Assembly: GCA_020466095.1 (NCBI GenBank)
Contig: CM035808.1
Span: forward strand, 22,379,296 to 22,443,295
Origin: Chlorops oryzae
Lineage: Eukaryota > Arthropoda > Insecta > Diptera > Chloropidae
Direction of reading: 5' to 3'
DNA length: 64,000 bases
Shown: one piece after another, positions 34,597 to 47,156 of the stretch
How positions within the stretch are numbered: position 1 is the first letter of the stretch
How the letters are laid out: the number at the start of each line of letters is the position of its first letter
Position numbers and translations under genes: made by a program
Notes under the pieces: generated by a model
The model's database searches: none
What the model saw: only the letters and a program-made list of their open reading frames with translations
Told to the model about the DNA's origin: nothing

Positions 34597-36593
34597 GTTG
34601 TTTATATTTTTATTTCCTTCACTTATCATCTGATCAATGTCAAAAGCATTAAAATCGACTCAAACACGACTTAAATATTTGAATTTGACTTCAATAATAA
34701 TCAACTCAGGTGTAAAAATTCAGTCTTTAGTACTTTTGAAACCGTGGCATTAAGTTCACCCAAGACAACGGACCAAAAAAAATGCCCACAACTGTTTATA
34801 CGTCCAAGCTGAATAGCCAACATTGCCCCATCTCGGACGCTCTTATTTGTTCTCCTGCTACTTCCAAATGAACTTTTCCAATGAATTCGGTTTATTGTAT
34901 TTTAATTATTCACGAATTAATAATTGAAACAGCGAACGAAGGTGTGTGTGCGATGGCTTCACTAAACCATTCATTAAGTATTACTTAATTGACACTAATT
35001 TAAATTGTCATCAAACGAAAATTACATTTGCTTACTTTTTTCGAAAGCAATTTTCGTCCGTTTTTGCGTCGACAAATAAAGGCAATAAAATTTTATTTAA
35101 ACCTAAACATATTCAAAATAAAAAAGGAGGAAATAATTGATATCGAATTGATTAAGAATTCATTATTTCCGTTCGAATATGCCGGCTCAATGGAATAGAA
35201 ACGTCGATAGCCGCGGATTATTCCAATCTACAAAAAACAAAAAAACAAGAGGAAAACAAATTCGAGCTTGTCAACAGCTATCGAATGATCTCGGATTTTT
35301 TATCCTCCCTTTTATATAAATAAACCGAATAAATAACACCAAATTGATGCATGCACTTTATCATCGCAGGAAAAAACAAATGCCTTCATATTTATATACA
35401 AATTTGAAAAACGTATGCACATAAATTTCTGGGCTTTCAAAGGTCGCTTCGAAAAATTGTTTTACACAATAAAAAGAGAAAAAAAAAAAAAAAAAAAAAA
35501 TAACATGATATCACATGTCACAGCGAAAAATTTTCCATAAATTCGGGAACTATTTTATTTCGTTTTATTGTAAATGTGAAAATGTTTATTTATAAAGTTT
35601 TAAATTCATGGAAAACAAACACAAAAAACAAAAAATTTCGCATAGCTGGTATTATTTCACAGAATGTAGACCGAAAAATCTCATTTGATTGGCACTCGAA
35701 AACATTCGCGGAAAGTTATTTTACAAACAAAAAACAAGTATCATTCATCATTTTGATTCCTTCTTCTTCTTTTGCTTTTTCTCCGCAGCGGGATAGACGA
35801 GATTTGTGGTTTTCGTGTTTGGAATATTATCCAAAATGAATTTTCCACAGTTCGCCTATGTCGACTGCCTTCGAAGCATACCTACTTCCAGGCACGATCA
35901 AAATTCAAATTCCGCAGACAAATTTGAAGAATTTCCCATCAGTGTTTATAATGAAAATAATATTCAAATTTCAGTAGCATTTGTATAACGTGAACAGAAG
36001 ATATTTTCATAAAGGTAGATTGTGTTTGTCGATCCGTCCATAATGCTGAAAGTCACTCAAGATGGAGTTCACAATATGATAAGCTAAATCGAAAATTTCA
36101 CTGGGCGACAACATTAAAGGATGTCTTTTTATACGTATCTTTGTATACATATCTAACCGTCTGCCCGTCCCGTTCACCAGGCGATTTATCTGCCCGTCTG
36201 TCTTTAGTTTTTGTACTCAAAGTAAACAGTAGATCCAGTTCAGGAAAATTCCGTATAGGAATAAACAAACAAGATACAGTCGCCTGCCATATTATTAGAT
36301 CTATACTACAAATCTACTTTTTTCATGTTTTTTGTTGTTATATGAACTTTTTATGTATATGTGTTGGTAGAACTTGGCGTCCTTAAATATCGCGGATACT
36401 TTTTATAGCTTTTCCAACTCTCAAAAGGTTGGTAATCGATTGTTAATTTCGATTGTTCATCGATCGAATCTTTACTGACATGTTAAAACTCACAAAAACT
36501 TTATTTTTTAGCATTGATCTAATAATATGGCAAGGATATGTAAACAGATACTAGGGATTATACTGCAACCAAAGAGGAACTGAGTCTTTTGTT
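34597..36593. other. Unassigned AT-rich DNA
   Basis: It contains an A-run (35479-35500). A fragment at about 36174-36211 (CACCAGGCGATTTATCTG, then CCCGTCTGTC) recalls the core of a family A HINE. No gene is supported. Confidence 0.4.
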
Positions 36594-36625
36594 GTATACT
36601 CAGCGTAAGCGGGGTGAAAACCTTA
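36594..36625 (+). repeat. HINE family B 5'-end fragment
   Basis: TATACTCAGCGTAAGCGGGG matches the start of the family B HINE at 38096 (TATACCCAGCGTAAGCGGGG); similarity stops soon after. Confidence 0.5.
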
Positions 36626-36709
36626 TAAAATCTTAAAGCTGTTGAAACAGTAAGTATAGAAAACAAAAACAAACAAATGGAGATTTTAAATAGACAAACT
36701 AAATTTTTT

Positions 36710-37115
36710 CCTTTTGTTACCAAAACTAGAACACGACCAAAAAACGGATCAGTCAACTCTTTTCCCTAGACCGCACCGACATAAGGAGTACGGTCTTCAT
36801 TATCACAGGACATTATTTAATTGGAAGACATGCCGAACGCTTTCGTGTTACATCAAACGACTTCTGAAGAAGTTGAAGATCGGAGGAGGAAGAAGTATCG
36901 ATGACCAACCTCATGCGTCATGGTCTGGCTAGGAGAAGATCCAGGCTACTCGGGTCCTTTTTCCTCACCTCCCTCTCCACCCGCACCAAGCTATCATCTA
37001 TTCGAATAAAAGACATGGCTCGCTTCATAAATGAGTCCGATTGGCTCTCCACCAAATGGGTAACTAGGGAGGCATGCCTTCCCTCGTGGTATCACAACGG
37101 CCTATTTGCCTATTT
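36710..37115 (+). pseudogene. Jockey-like LINE fragment, copy 2
   Basis: One frame reads SLDRTDIRSTVFIITGHYLI, then GRHAERFRVTSNDF, the link from RNase H-like region to tail usual in Jockey-type elements. In-frame stops follow, then SEEEEVS, LARRRSRLLGSFF and IKDMARFINESDWL. It extends further upstream than copy 1, but ends in the 3' UTR (GTATCACAACGGCC) before the AACCT repeats. Stops and truncation make it a pseudogene. Confidence 0.7.
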
Positions 37116-38095
37116 TTCTTTTAAACTAGTGCTATCAGAATGGAACGACTCTAATGGGATTACAGTATCAACATATAAAATTTTTATTTGTACATCATTT
37201 TTACAAATACTATCAAAAAAAATTAATTATAATTAATTATGCAATGAATGAAGTTAAAAACCACTGAACTGAGATAAAAAAAAACCTCATCAAAAAAACT
37301 TGATAAACTTTTATAATATGCGAGGATTGATGAATGCAACTTTATGGGTTTCATGGATAAGCAGCACTTCATCAAACAACTTCATTTCATAGATTTAAAA
37401 GCAGCTGGAAATTTAAAGCCCTAATAAAAATGTTTAATGGCTTTGTTTATACCCCGGACTTGACTTTAAAAATAGCTATTAAAACTATTGGAATGAACAG
37501 CAACGATATTCATGAGTTTTGCTACCAAAGAGATATACTCAAACACGTAGTTTTTAAGTAGAAGGGATTATTCTGATATAACCGTTTTCAAAAATCGATT
37601 TTTTCTTCTTCTATATTTCGATAGTAAAACTTATTGAGAATATGATGTGAAAAGCTCAGACCGAAATTCCAAGTATCGAAAAATGTTCAGCTCATGGTCG
37701 TCAAAGCGCCCGAAGCGACTTGTTCTGCTCTTGAAACTTTAAACGTGGTTTTTCTCGAAACATAATTTCCTTCAACGGACTACAGACCAAACTGTCCAAC
37801 CGATTGCTTTGAAAATTCAAAATGTTCTTCCACTTATTGATAGTTACCGCAGGGCACAGAATACTTTTTTTTTGAAATTTATTCATAATTTCTTTACGAT
37901 TTTTTACAAAAAAGATTCACGAGTCTCGACACTTTTTTCCACGGTCCGCCATTTTTTTTATATTTTTTTTTTATTTTACAAAATTTAATTATTCTGGTAG
38001 AGGCGATGACGACAGATTTACTAAAAAAAATCCATTCGATTTTTTTTATTTGAGACAACCCGGAGAGCCTCTACCGTGTTGCCCAACGATCTACT
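37116..38095. other. Unassigned AT-rich DNA
   Basis: The stretch around 37560-37900 has the look of an old transposon interior but has no readable ends. No gene is supported. Confidence 0.35.
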
Positions 38096-38790
38096 TTTTA
38101 TACCCAGCGTAAGCGGGGTATATTAGTTTTGTGCAAATCTTGTAACAGGGAGAATTAAGCCCCGGAGATATAGAAAAATATATATAGAAATGATCAGGAT
38201 CAAAAACTGAATCGATTTAGACATGTCCGTCTGTCCGTCTGTCTGTCTGTCCGTCCGTCCGTCCGTCCGTCTGTCCGTCTGTCCGTCCGTCCGTGGTCGG
38301 ATCTCCTCCGAAACGGCTAAACCAATGAAGTCGAAATTTGGCACACATGTATATCGGGGTCCGAGTATGATCCTAAGTAAAAATGGGAGACATCCGCCCA
38401 CTGCCACGCCCACAAATGAATTTATTGTGTTTTAAGTAAAATGCTTGTAACTTGCGAACCACTCAACACATTCCATTGATATTTTGTGTACTGGTAAACT
38501 ACGAAAAGCGACATATCCTAGAAAAAAATGGAAGCCGTCCTCCTCGAGCCACGCCCACAAATAAGCCCACAAAGAAGGGCTTATCGTAAATTGTGAAGTA
38601 AAAGGCGTAGAAGCTTCAAATTCGCAACATAGGTTCACCAAGGCGAATGAAAGGTGTAGGAAAAAATTTTATGTGGCCCGCTCACTGCCACGCCCACAAA
38701 TAGAGAAGCAAAAAATAGTGCGCTCATAATGTCGGGACGCTGGGTATTTCAAAGTCGGGCTTGACCGACTTTAGCTTTCTTACTTGTTTA
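38096..38790 (+). mobile_element. HINE family B (DINE-1-like)
   Basis: It starts TTTTTATACCCAGCGTAAGC, has ATATATAGAAATGATCAGGA followed by a (GTCY)n array at 38225-38295, several CCACGCCCAC boxes, a 3' hairpin AAAGTCGGGCTTGACCGACT and the end CTTACTTGTTT. No coding capacity. It appears complete at about 0.7 kb. Confidence 0.85.
38225..38295. repeat. (GTCY)n microsatellite in HINE family B
   Basis: Tandem GTCC and GTCT tetranucleotides at the usual internal position of the element. Confidence 0.9.
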
Positions 38791-41670
38791 AGTGTATAAT
38801 TTTGGCTAAAAATAAATTTATTTAATAAATTTAAGAAATTTAATAAATAAAAAATAATTATATTTATTTATTAACCATGTAAAAAAATTTTATGCAGTTC
38901 AAGTCACAAATAAAAAAAATTAAAATTATTGAATTTCTTGGTTTATGAAAGAAATTTCAAAAAAGCGGTAGAATTTATGCGTTTATATCAGAATAGCCCC
39001 TTAAGGACTGAAGTTAGGGAAAAATCAAACAATAAAGAGCCTCCCTGGAGAGCTAAGGTACATTAAAGAACGATAGAGATTACTGTGTTAAACATGGCTA
39101 TACCTATGTTTGTACGTTTTCCAGAAATAATTGTGTTTACTTTTAGCTTAGCTCAACACTTTTTTGTGCTTTCCCCCCTAATGAATTATTGCTTGTTTAT
39201 GTTTTCGATATTTCTTTTTCAACGAGTAAGAAAATTAAGTGGCTCCACGATTGCGTGAAATTGCTTAATTTTAGCAAATCAGCAGGATACGCAATTGATC
39301 TTCCGCAATCCGTAATTTGACATATGGCTTCTCACCGGGGTTCAGCTGTTCGGGGACATAAATCTGTCATATTGCATACGTATCAAAACACGCAAATGCC
39401 GTTCCCTTAAATGACCTTCAGAAAAGTGATAGCCTTTTTTTGCATTTTTTTTTTGTTTTGTTTGTTTTCCTTCCCCCTTCCGGCATTTGAAAACATCAAT
39501 TTTCAGCTTTTCGGTTCCATTGATGATTTATGGAGTGTGCAAAATGACCATAAATCAGATTGGTTAGAGCAAAGTCATTTATGCGAACTCTCTGTACTCA
39601 CAATAAAAAGGAAAGCATAAATTTTATAAAATTTCTTCTGTTTTTTTTTCATTCGAAAATGTTATTCAAAGAAGATTGAATGATTTTTTAACGGAATTGT
39701 GGAATAATTTGAAAGTTTTACAAACGCCTCTTTAACTTTATTGTCGATTCATGAATGGCATATGAAGAGAAACGGCACTAATGAAGCAATCAAATCTGAA
39801 AGGGAAATTTAGGTATGGAGTCCGGATATTCATGAAAAGCGCAACAGAATCAGAAGCAAAAAGGATGCTGTCAAAAATTTTGCTTGGAAAAACGTTGTGC
39901 GTGGGGGGGGGGGGGTAATGTTAAGAAAATGATTAATGTTCTGCATGTATGAAACGGGGTGATGCAGCTATGGAAATGGGTTACTTAATTATGGATGCGA
40001 GAAAATTTCAGAGCGAATGCTTTTTCGGGCCTTTTCTAAGTATAAAAAAAAAAGCATGAAATAGGAACATATGCGAAGGCTCTTCAATTGTTTCAGCGTT
40101 TGTTTTGCAGCAGTCTGTATAAACGATGGTTTAAACTGTTTAAATATATGGATTATCCACATGGAAAGCCTTTAAAGGAACAATTAGGCGTGTTTAACGG
40201 AATAAGCTGCCATCACGGCATATGCTACATGGTGGCTAATCATTTAGTTCTGGAAGGGTGTTTGTGGTAAGCAGTAAAGGATGTGGCTTTTTGTATCCTG
40301 TGGCAGTCCAGCTAATGGATGCTAAAGTGACGTATTAAGACACATTCTTTGATATGTTGTACAACAAAAATTTATCACACAACACATCGCTCTTATTCGG
40401 AACATCAGGAGGGACATTTCAGGTCTTAGCTGAAGAATTCTCGAGATTTCTATAAAAGAGACAAACATTGTCAAAGAAGTTTAATACAAATACTCCTAAA
40501 AGAGTAAAAAGTACCTAATTAACAGCATCAATTTACAAGAATTTGTTAGGAAAATATTGATATCAGGAATATCAGAGTTTGAGGAGGGCAATATGGGATG
40601 AGTATTCTTTAAATAATTGTTAATGGATCCTTTATAAAATTTTAAAAATTTCCATACAAATACACATATGGCCTAGATTTCCAGTTATTGTGGATAAAGG
40701 ATACAGCCAAGGCCTTAGACCGTATAACCCTGAATCCGCCACTTGCAATAATTAAACTTAAATTACTTTCCATCGCTCTCTAACATGACTAATTTTAGTT
40801 TTTTTTTTTCATTTCATACTCTACGGAATATTCCACTTATATCAGAATATTTAATAATCGAAACCAGGGACACCTAAACATTAATTACAGAGTAATCATC
40901 TCCGAAGCAATTATTCTGGGACGAAGCCTTTTATTTGCACTTGCGACCGTGAGGATGCATTCATGATTAAGGAGCTCGATATCATGAGCTCATGGATCGC
41001 AATTTGCGACGAAATCATTCGATGAAACTCAAGAGTTCCATGGAACACAGCTTGATGCACTTTTTGTACGCGTATGACAAAACTGTCCAGATGCCTGAAA
41101 AGATGTATGTAGTAGGTATGTATTTACGTGCTCTGTCCATAGTTGAATGCATCGAATAGAAAATATTTTGTCCACAGAACATCATTAAATCGTCAACGGA
41201 AAAATGTTGCTGCTGCTGTCGTTTGGCATTCATTTGCTCGAAATTGCTTAAATGACTTCCTACTTGATGGGCTCTTGTTGGTGACGGTTCCTGTAATTGT
41301 AATGATTATGGTCCTTTGCTCGGTTGTTAAATTTTATGCTTCACTTTTTCGAAATCTGCATTGATGGATGACACAGATGGAGTCGGTGAGCATTCTGTTG
41401 ACAGTATCGTACTGACTATGTACGTGGCGCGGTTTTCAATTGATATCGACTTTATCGCTTTTGGTCCTAGCATTCTGTCGTTGCTATTGTTGTCCTCCAT
41501 ATGGCCGTATGCGTGAGCAAAATGGCAGTTCATAAAATAATGTCAATATTATGATGGAAATACGAAGTTTTTTCTCAGAATTTTTTTTTTTTTTTTCGCG
41601 ATTGAATATCGCTAATGTGCATGACTGGTTGACATGTATGCCAATATTTTGAATGCCATGATTTGCTTTT
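38791..41670. other. Unassigned AT-rich DNA
   Basis: A poly-G run lies at 39903-39916. A minus-strand frame beginning at 41233 (MNAKRQQQQHFSVDDLMMF) has a protein-like start but no further support. No gene is called. Confidence 0.4.
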
Positions 41671-42288
41671 CCCAGCAAACATATTCGGAGTGCTCAGAAA
41701 TATGAGTAACAAATGAGTAAGAAAAATGAACAATATATGAGGTTCATATTTCTTCTTCTTATTCTTGCGTGTTTAACTATCCTCGTCTATCCCGGGGTCT
41801 GCAAAACGTGACCAGTTCCTCCATTTTGTTCTGTCGGTTGCATCATCCGAGGTAAGTCCTACAGCCTCATATTTATGAGTCCTAAATGAGTTATAATTGA
41901 GGGGGGAAGTAAGAGGCTGATATGAGTGTGGAAAGAGTTATATTTGGCTCATGTTTGGGGGAAATGAAAGCTCGGTAAGAGTGCGAAAGTCAGAAATATG
42001 AAGAAAATAAGAGACTCACATAAATGAGCCCGGAATGTGCCATAATTGAGGGAAATAAGAGTCCGGTATGAGTCCTTTCGCATATTTAAGGAAAATGAAA
42101 GCTCGATAAGAGTGCGGAAGGACTCATATTTGACATTAATGTGGGCTCCTTCGGTATATAATTTCAGACTCATATAGGACGACCTTCGCAAACAGGGAAG
42201 CACAGTCATTTTCGACTCCTAAATGAGCGCTCACTTTCCGAATAAGAATTCATAAATGGCTCATTGAGGACTCGAAATGTTTGCTAGG
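41671..42288. mobile_element. TIR element with CCCAGCAAACAT ends, holding an RTE fragment
   Basis: The ends are CCCAGCAAACATATTCG and, from the right, CCTAGCAAACATTTCG; TTTT flanks both sides. The interior is full of ATGAGTCC, GGACTCAT and GAGTCCGG words in both orientations, an array of short subterminal repeats. An RTE 3' end is inserted at 41752-41866. Confidence 0.65.
41752..41866 (-). pseudogene. RTE LINE 3' end, 115-bp truncated copy
   Basis: In reverse complement it matches the last part of the RTE fragment at 6691-7239: GGCTGTAGGACTTACCTCGG, GGAGGAACTGGTCACG, TAGTTAAACACGCAAGAA, ending in AAGAAG units. It is flanked by a perfect 8-bp repeat TCATATTT (41744-41751 and 41867-41874). Confidence 0.9.
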
Positions 42289-43009
42289 TTTTTATTGTAT
42301 TCAGTAATGATGTATTTGTTTGTGTATTTATAAAACAAAAAAACCAATTTATTTGAGGCTGCGTGTTTTATGTCAATAAGTTATTATTACAATATAATAT
42401 GTACTTATATGTAAATATGTCCGTGTGCCTGTGTGAATTTATACGGAATAAATATCATTGCGCAATGAAGAGCATGTCAATTACATTGATTTACAGTAAT
42501 GAAGTGCTTGGGATTTTAAGTGGAATGTTGACTTTTGATTCAATCTCGCGTTTTATTATAAAGAATTTGATTAAGTTATAAGGATATCGAATTAATGTTT
42601 TTGTAAAGCAAAAGGACATTCGCTTTAATGCAGAACTCTGTTGCACAATATCAATTCACTCAATAGACCCAAATGATCTGTCATATCTCGGTTTATAGTG
42701 TCTACATTCGTATGAATTTTACTTTAGTGGTAGTGGTATGGATTATCAACCTTTAGTTGGTATTTTTTTTTACTTGGTCCTTGTTTTTGTAATTTTATAA
42801 TTCTTTACAATATCACTATTGAAACTTTTAGTTAGCCAACGTTGAAGACCTGAAATGCTCGGAAGGACCATACAAAATCTTAAGTCAAATCATAAATTTT
42901 GATCTGTCTTTTGGTCCATGAAATGTCTTCTTATCTAATAAGATTAAGACATCCTAAAGTAACGAATAAATGTAAGAAGAGTTGGTAATACTGGAGTAAG
43001 AATGGGAGT
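42289..43009. other. Unassigned AT-rich DNA
   Basis: I see no gene or bounded repeat. Confidence 0.4.
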
Positions 43010-43600
43010 GGAATTGATAGGAGCATCTAAAGAGTCTAGGGTCTGTTACTACAATGACCAAAACTGCTCTAAAATCTGAAATTTATTGTTTCTTTATTGA
43101 TGAAATTTAAAATTGAAGTTCATGTTTAAGCAAGACACAAATTAAAATGGGCGTGACAATGGCTTTCGTGGCGTAGTTGGCAGCGATGCAAGGACTAAGG
43201 TTTCCAAAAGACCTGGTTTCAACTCCTAGCTAGGTCGTGGATGGTCGATTGTTAGGGGGTTTTTGTTTTCTGTTCTATCCTTCTGTCCTTTTAATTTTTG
43301 GCCATTGACATCTGTTGATAGTGTCCCCTAATGTGTAGTTAAGTGTTCATATTGGAATTTCCTGAATGGGTAACATTTTTGTCGCGTCTGCATTAGAATT
43401 TTCATACATATTAAAGTCTGCATCAGCTGCACGAAAATATTTAGAAAAAAAATTACGTTTTACTGCATTCTTCAACTCCGGACTTAAAATCTCTCACATT
43501 TGTTTCGCGTTCGCGTGGAAATGCCGATATATGAATTATTTCAACCCTAACTGTAATATATTAAATAAAAAATGGGCGTGAGAAATTTTTCATGGAAAAA
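43010..43600 (+). mobile_element. HINE family A internal fragment, split by a SINE
   Basis: AGTCTAGGGTCTGTTAC, then AAAACTGCTCTAAAATCTG and AAAATGGGCGTGA match the middle of the family A HINE at 7.4 kb. The ends of the element are missing or too decayed to see. A SINE interrupts it at 43157-43568. Confidence 0.6.
43157..43568 (+). mobile_element. tRNA-derived SINE, second type
   Basis: A 412-bp insertion bounded by a perfect 13-bp duplication AAAATGGGCGTGA (43144-43156 and 43569-43581). The head has an A box TGGCGTAGTTGG and a B-box-like GGTTTCAACTCC. It ends in an AT-rich tail (TTAAAT). The body differs from the SINE at 33.9 kb. The long direct repeat points to LINE-driven retroposition. 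Confidence 0.7.
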
Positions 43601-44404
43601 TGCTCTGAAGGAAAAATGGCACGATGAGCTTTAGGCTAAGAACTTTCTAGTTTTTCCACTTTTTTTAAACTGTGATTTTTCTGAACACCTGCCTTCCCGG
43701 GAAGAAGTCATTATATAAATTATAATTTTCGACTGCAAAGTGAAATAACTTAATCCTCTCATGCCACAATTTTTTTTTTTTTTTTTTTCCAGTGAAAACT
43801 TCAGATATGACCAACTTTGGGTAGAAAAACACGAATCTGAAATTATTATTATTAGTTGTTTTTAGGTAATTTGTTCGAAAAAAGTCCGTGTAGAGACAAA
43901 GCCAGGCATAAGAGGGTTAATCTTTTCAAGGAAGCACTCGCTTTGTTTTCCCCTATTTTATTTATTTTCTTTAAACCACTTCCCTGTTGATTTTAATCAA
44001 GTCAAAGAAACTATGCCGGAAGGTCTTTTCAAGAGAGTTCCTGCTCAGATATGAATGGCATGTTGATTGTACCAACGGAAATTCGGAGTGGTTAAATGAT
44101 GAATGCAATGAAAGCGTAAATACGTAAAAAAAATTTTTTATGGCGTTATTACGAGAAACGTCATTTCAACGAAACAAAAAACGAAAATAAATATAAAAAA
44201 ATTGAAATGAAAAGTAAGGAGAAAGGAAAGCGCTAAGCTTTCAGGCGTCAAAATGTCAAGCACATTTTCTTAAGGATTGCAAGAAATACTCTTACCTCGT
44301 TGGTAAAAATCAATCCAAAAAAAGAAAAAATAATAATAATAAAAAAATCCAAACTCAAGAGAAAACTTTAAGAGCTTTCATTTATTCTTTTCAAAAAAAA
44401 TTGT
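43601..44404. other. Unassigned AT-rich DNA
   Basis: It holds poly-T and poly-A runs only; no gene is supported. Confidence 0.4.
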
Positions 44405-44535
44405 TTTTATACCTTTTCCGAAGGAAAGGGTATATTAAGTTTGGCACGGTGTATGTAACATACCAAAGGAGTCGCGGTAGATATAGACATATATATATAT
44501 TCTTGATCAGGGTGACAAAAGGAATCGATCTAGCC

Positions 44536-44536
44536 A

Positions 44537-44608
<72 letters not shown>
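44536..44608. repeat. (GTCT)n microsatellite
   Basis: About 18 nearly perfect GTCT units in the HINE. The unit is only 4 bases and there are no spacers, so it is not a CRISPR-like array. Confidence 0.95.
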
Positions 44609-44979
44609 GGTCACACTTTAGTTTTTCGTAATTTACTCCTAAGCCATGAAAGATATCATATTGAAATTTGGCATGGACTTCAACCAGGTAAATGTCCGAA
44701 AAACTGCATACAAATTTTTTTCGTAGTCCCTTCTTGGGTCGTGGGAAGTGGTTCAGAAGTTTCAAAAATCACGATTTTTAAGGTTTTTCCTGGATAACTT
44801 TTTTACTATACATCCCAGCTTATTGAAATTTGGTGAGTGTATAGCTACTATGTAGACTTAAGCTTTCGCTGAAAAAAAATTGCGACATCGCTATAACTAT
44901 GGTCATCATCCTACACAATAGAAAAAAACACTCTTTCTCTTATTCTCATATCTGAATACAAAAATTATTTTTTTGCTTC

Positions 44980-45470
44980 TTCTGATTGTGTATTTTGCCG
45001 CCAAATAAATTCGTCCATTATGGATAAATTTTGACCATGACCACATTTCGCGAAATTCGCAAAAATTGATTTTCACTATTTTGAATTGAGTATTTCGCAG
45101 CTAAATAAAATGTCCTCTAAGGGTTAAAATTTGATCAAGACCACCATTCGCGAAATTCGCAAAAATTTTATTTTCACTATTTTGAATTGAGGATTTCGCA
45201 GCTATACAAAATGTCCTCTAACGGTTAAAACTTGACCATGATCACCATTCGCGAAATTCGCAAAAATTTTATTTTCACTATTTTGAATTGAGGATTTCGC
45301 AGCTATACAAAATGTCCTCTAAGGGTTAAAATTTGATCAAGACCACCATTCGCGAAATTCGCAAAAAATTTATTTTCACTATTTTGAATTGAGTATTTCG
45401 CAGCTAGACAAAATGTCCTCTAACGGTTAAAATTTGACCATGCTCACCATCCGCGAAAATTTTGTGCTTA
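44980..45470. repeat. Tandem array, period 101 bp, nearly five units
   Basis: The phrase TTTCACTATTTTGAATTGA falls at 45071, 45172, 45273 and 45374, an exact 101-base period. Each unit holds TTTCGCAGCTA, AAATGTCCTCTAA(G/C)GGTT and CATTCGCGAAATTCGC. Outer units are partial or more diverged. Confidence 0.9.
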
Positions 45471-45620
45471 ATAATAATCTCGAGTCTTAGAAGGTATAAA
45501 TAGATATCCAAGCTAGGAACGGCAGGAATTTTTGTTAAGGTAATGTTTTAACATATTTCAGGCTGAGGAAAAGGTATGTGTGCAATCGGCTTAGCCGATG
45601 TAAACTTCTTTACTTGTTTT

Positions 45621-46700
45621 TTATTATTTTTTTATTTATAAATCAGCGCACTTAACAGTACAGTGAAAACCGCTTTCAAAGTACGATTTCTTGTATTCAC
45701 AGGCGCCTGGGAAAGCGTTTTGCTTCATCACTTGAGCGTTGCATTTTCAACTTATCAACAATGTTGCAAAAGTGGATTATTTAAAAAAAAAAAAAAACAA
45801 AAAAAAGAAGAGGGAAAAAAGAACAGAAAACGTCAAATTGAAGCATGCTGAGCTAACGAAATCGGGGGCCACGATTTACACTTGTGAATAATAATCTTCA
45901 AAAAGCTTTGTTGCCGAATTCAATTTACGAGATTGAGCTAAACTTTTTTTCTTTTTTCTTTTAACCACGAACACATGGAGGGATGGATTTTACAACGTCC
46001 TTGGAAGCTTTTGTTTTTCGTATTGAAGCAAATTGTTTTTTCTGTTCTTTCATTTTTGACAGTCATGTTTCATTTTTTTTTTTGTCTTCTTTTCTTTCTT
46101 TTTTTTTGTTTTCAAGGAAGACAAAGTTGACGACTGCAAATTGGTCATGAGAGAAAACTTATTGCGCTCTGGAACTAAAGAAAAAAAAATTGAAAATTAT
46201 ACGTGTCAAAGTAAATTTTTCTTTTTGCTAGCACTCGACGATATTTTCTTTCTCTCGCTTTCTTTAAAAAAAAAACCGTTAGCGTCAAATCGTGACGTTA
46301 TAAGAAAATCTTACAAAAATCTTGCCTTGAGGAAAATATCCGCAGATGTTTCATCATGCATAGGCTTGAAGGAAAAATATTGCTGCAGGGAGAAGTGTTT
46401 TTTATTTCTCCCCTAACAGCGGTTTTAAAGATGGACAGAGCCCAATTGTGCATTGAAATGAAGTTGGCCCTAGAGATATACGTAAAAATTTTTGCCACGT
46501 CAGAATTGTTTATTGCATATTATTGCTCATTTCTATTTATGTGCCAGTCTATAATGGATGAAATTAATTTAAAGATGGTCTCACTTTATTAATAATTCAA
46601 TGAGAGAAAAAATAAATAAATCAGAAATATGTGAACTAAAGTTTTTTTTTGAAATGAAAACCTAATTTCCGGCATAGTCTTTCTATGCGGAGTATTTCGT
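45621..46700. other. Unassigned AT-rich DNA
   Basis: Poly-A and poly-T runs; no gene is supported. Confidence 0.4.
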
Positions 46701-46708
46701 CTCATACC

Positions 46709-47148
46709 TAGAGCTCGGAGTTCTACCACTTTAGCGGTAGATCTACCACTATTTTCACTATCTACCACTTCTACCATACTAGGTCCAAATCTACCACTTT
46801 TTTTTATTATTATTTACGCATTTTCAAAAATTTATTTTATCAATTAGATTAATTGAGAACATAAAAAATGTGTTTCAATGTTATGTATTATTGAAAAATA
46901 TGTTGGCAGCTTTCTATTATCAAGAATGTTGTCAAGAATGGCAGTATTGGCGCTTAACGACATCCAATAGATATTGATACATTTTTTATACTAAGAGAAA
47001 ATACCTAAAAACAGGTAAGCTTTCCAATTTTCTACATGATCAGATGTGATATATTTTAAAAAATTTTAAATCTACCAGTTTTTCTATAAATCTACCACTT
47101 CTTCTTTCAAAGTCTACCACCTTTAAAAATTTTCAGATCCGAGCACTG
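46709..47148. mobile_element. hAT-type MITE with TCTACCACTT repeats
   Basis: 440 bp, ends TAGAGCTCGGA and (from the right) CAGTGCTCGGA, flanked by a perfect 8-bp duplication CTCATACC (46701-46708 and 47149-47156). The interior repeats TCTACCACTT at least seven times in one orientation near both ends. Confidence 0.85.
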
Positions 47149-47156
47149 CTCATACC

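Larger units (their letters stand above)
44405..45620 (+). mobile_element. HINE family C with internal 101-bp tandem repeats
   Basis: It starts TTTTTATACCTTTTCCGAAG, has a (GTCT)n array of about 18 units (44536-44608) and a terminal hairpin ATCGGCTTAGCCGAT, and ends ACTTCTTTACTTGTTTT. A central tandem array occupies 44980-45470. It is the intact paralogue of the minimal copy at 19449. Confidence 0.85.

Noticed and set aside
44536..44608. Regular tandem array resembling a repeat-spacer structure
   Set aside because: It is a (GTCT)n microsatellite in a HINE without spacers, in a eukaryotic genome; not CRISPR.
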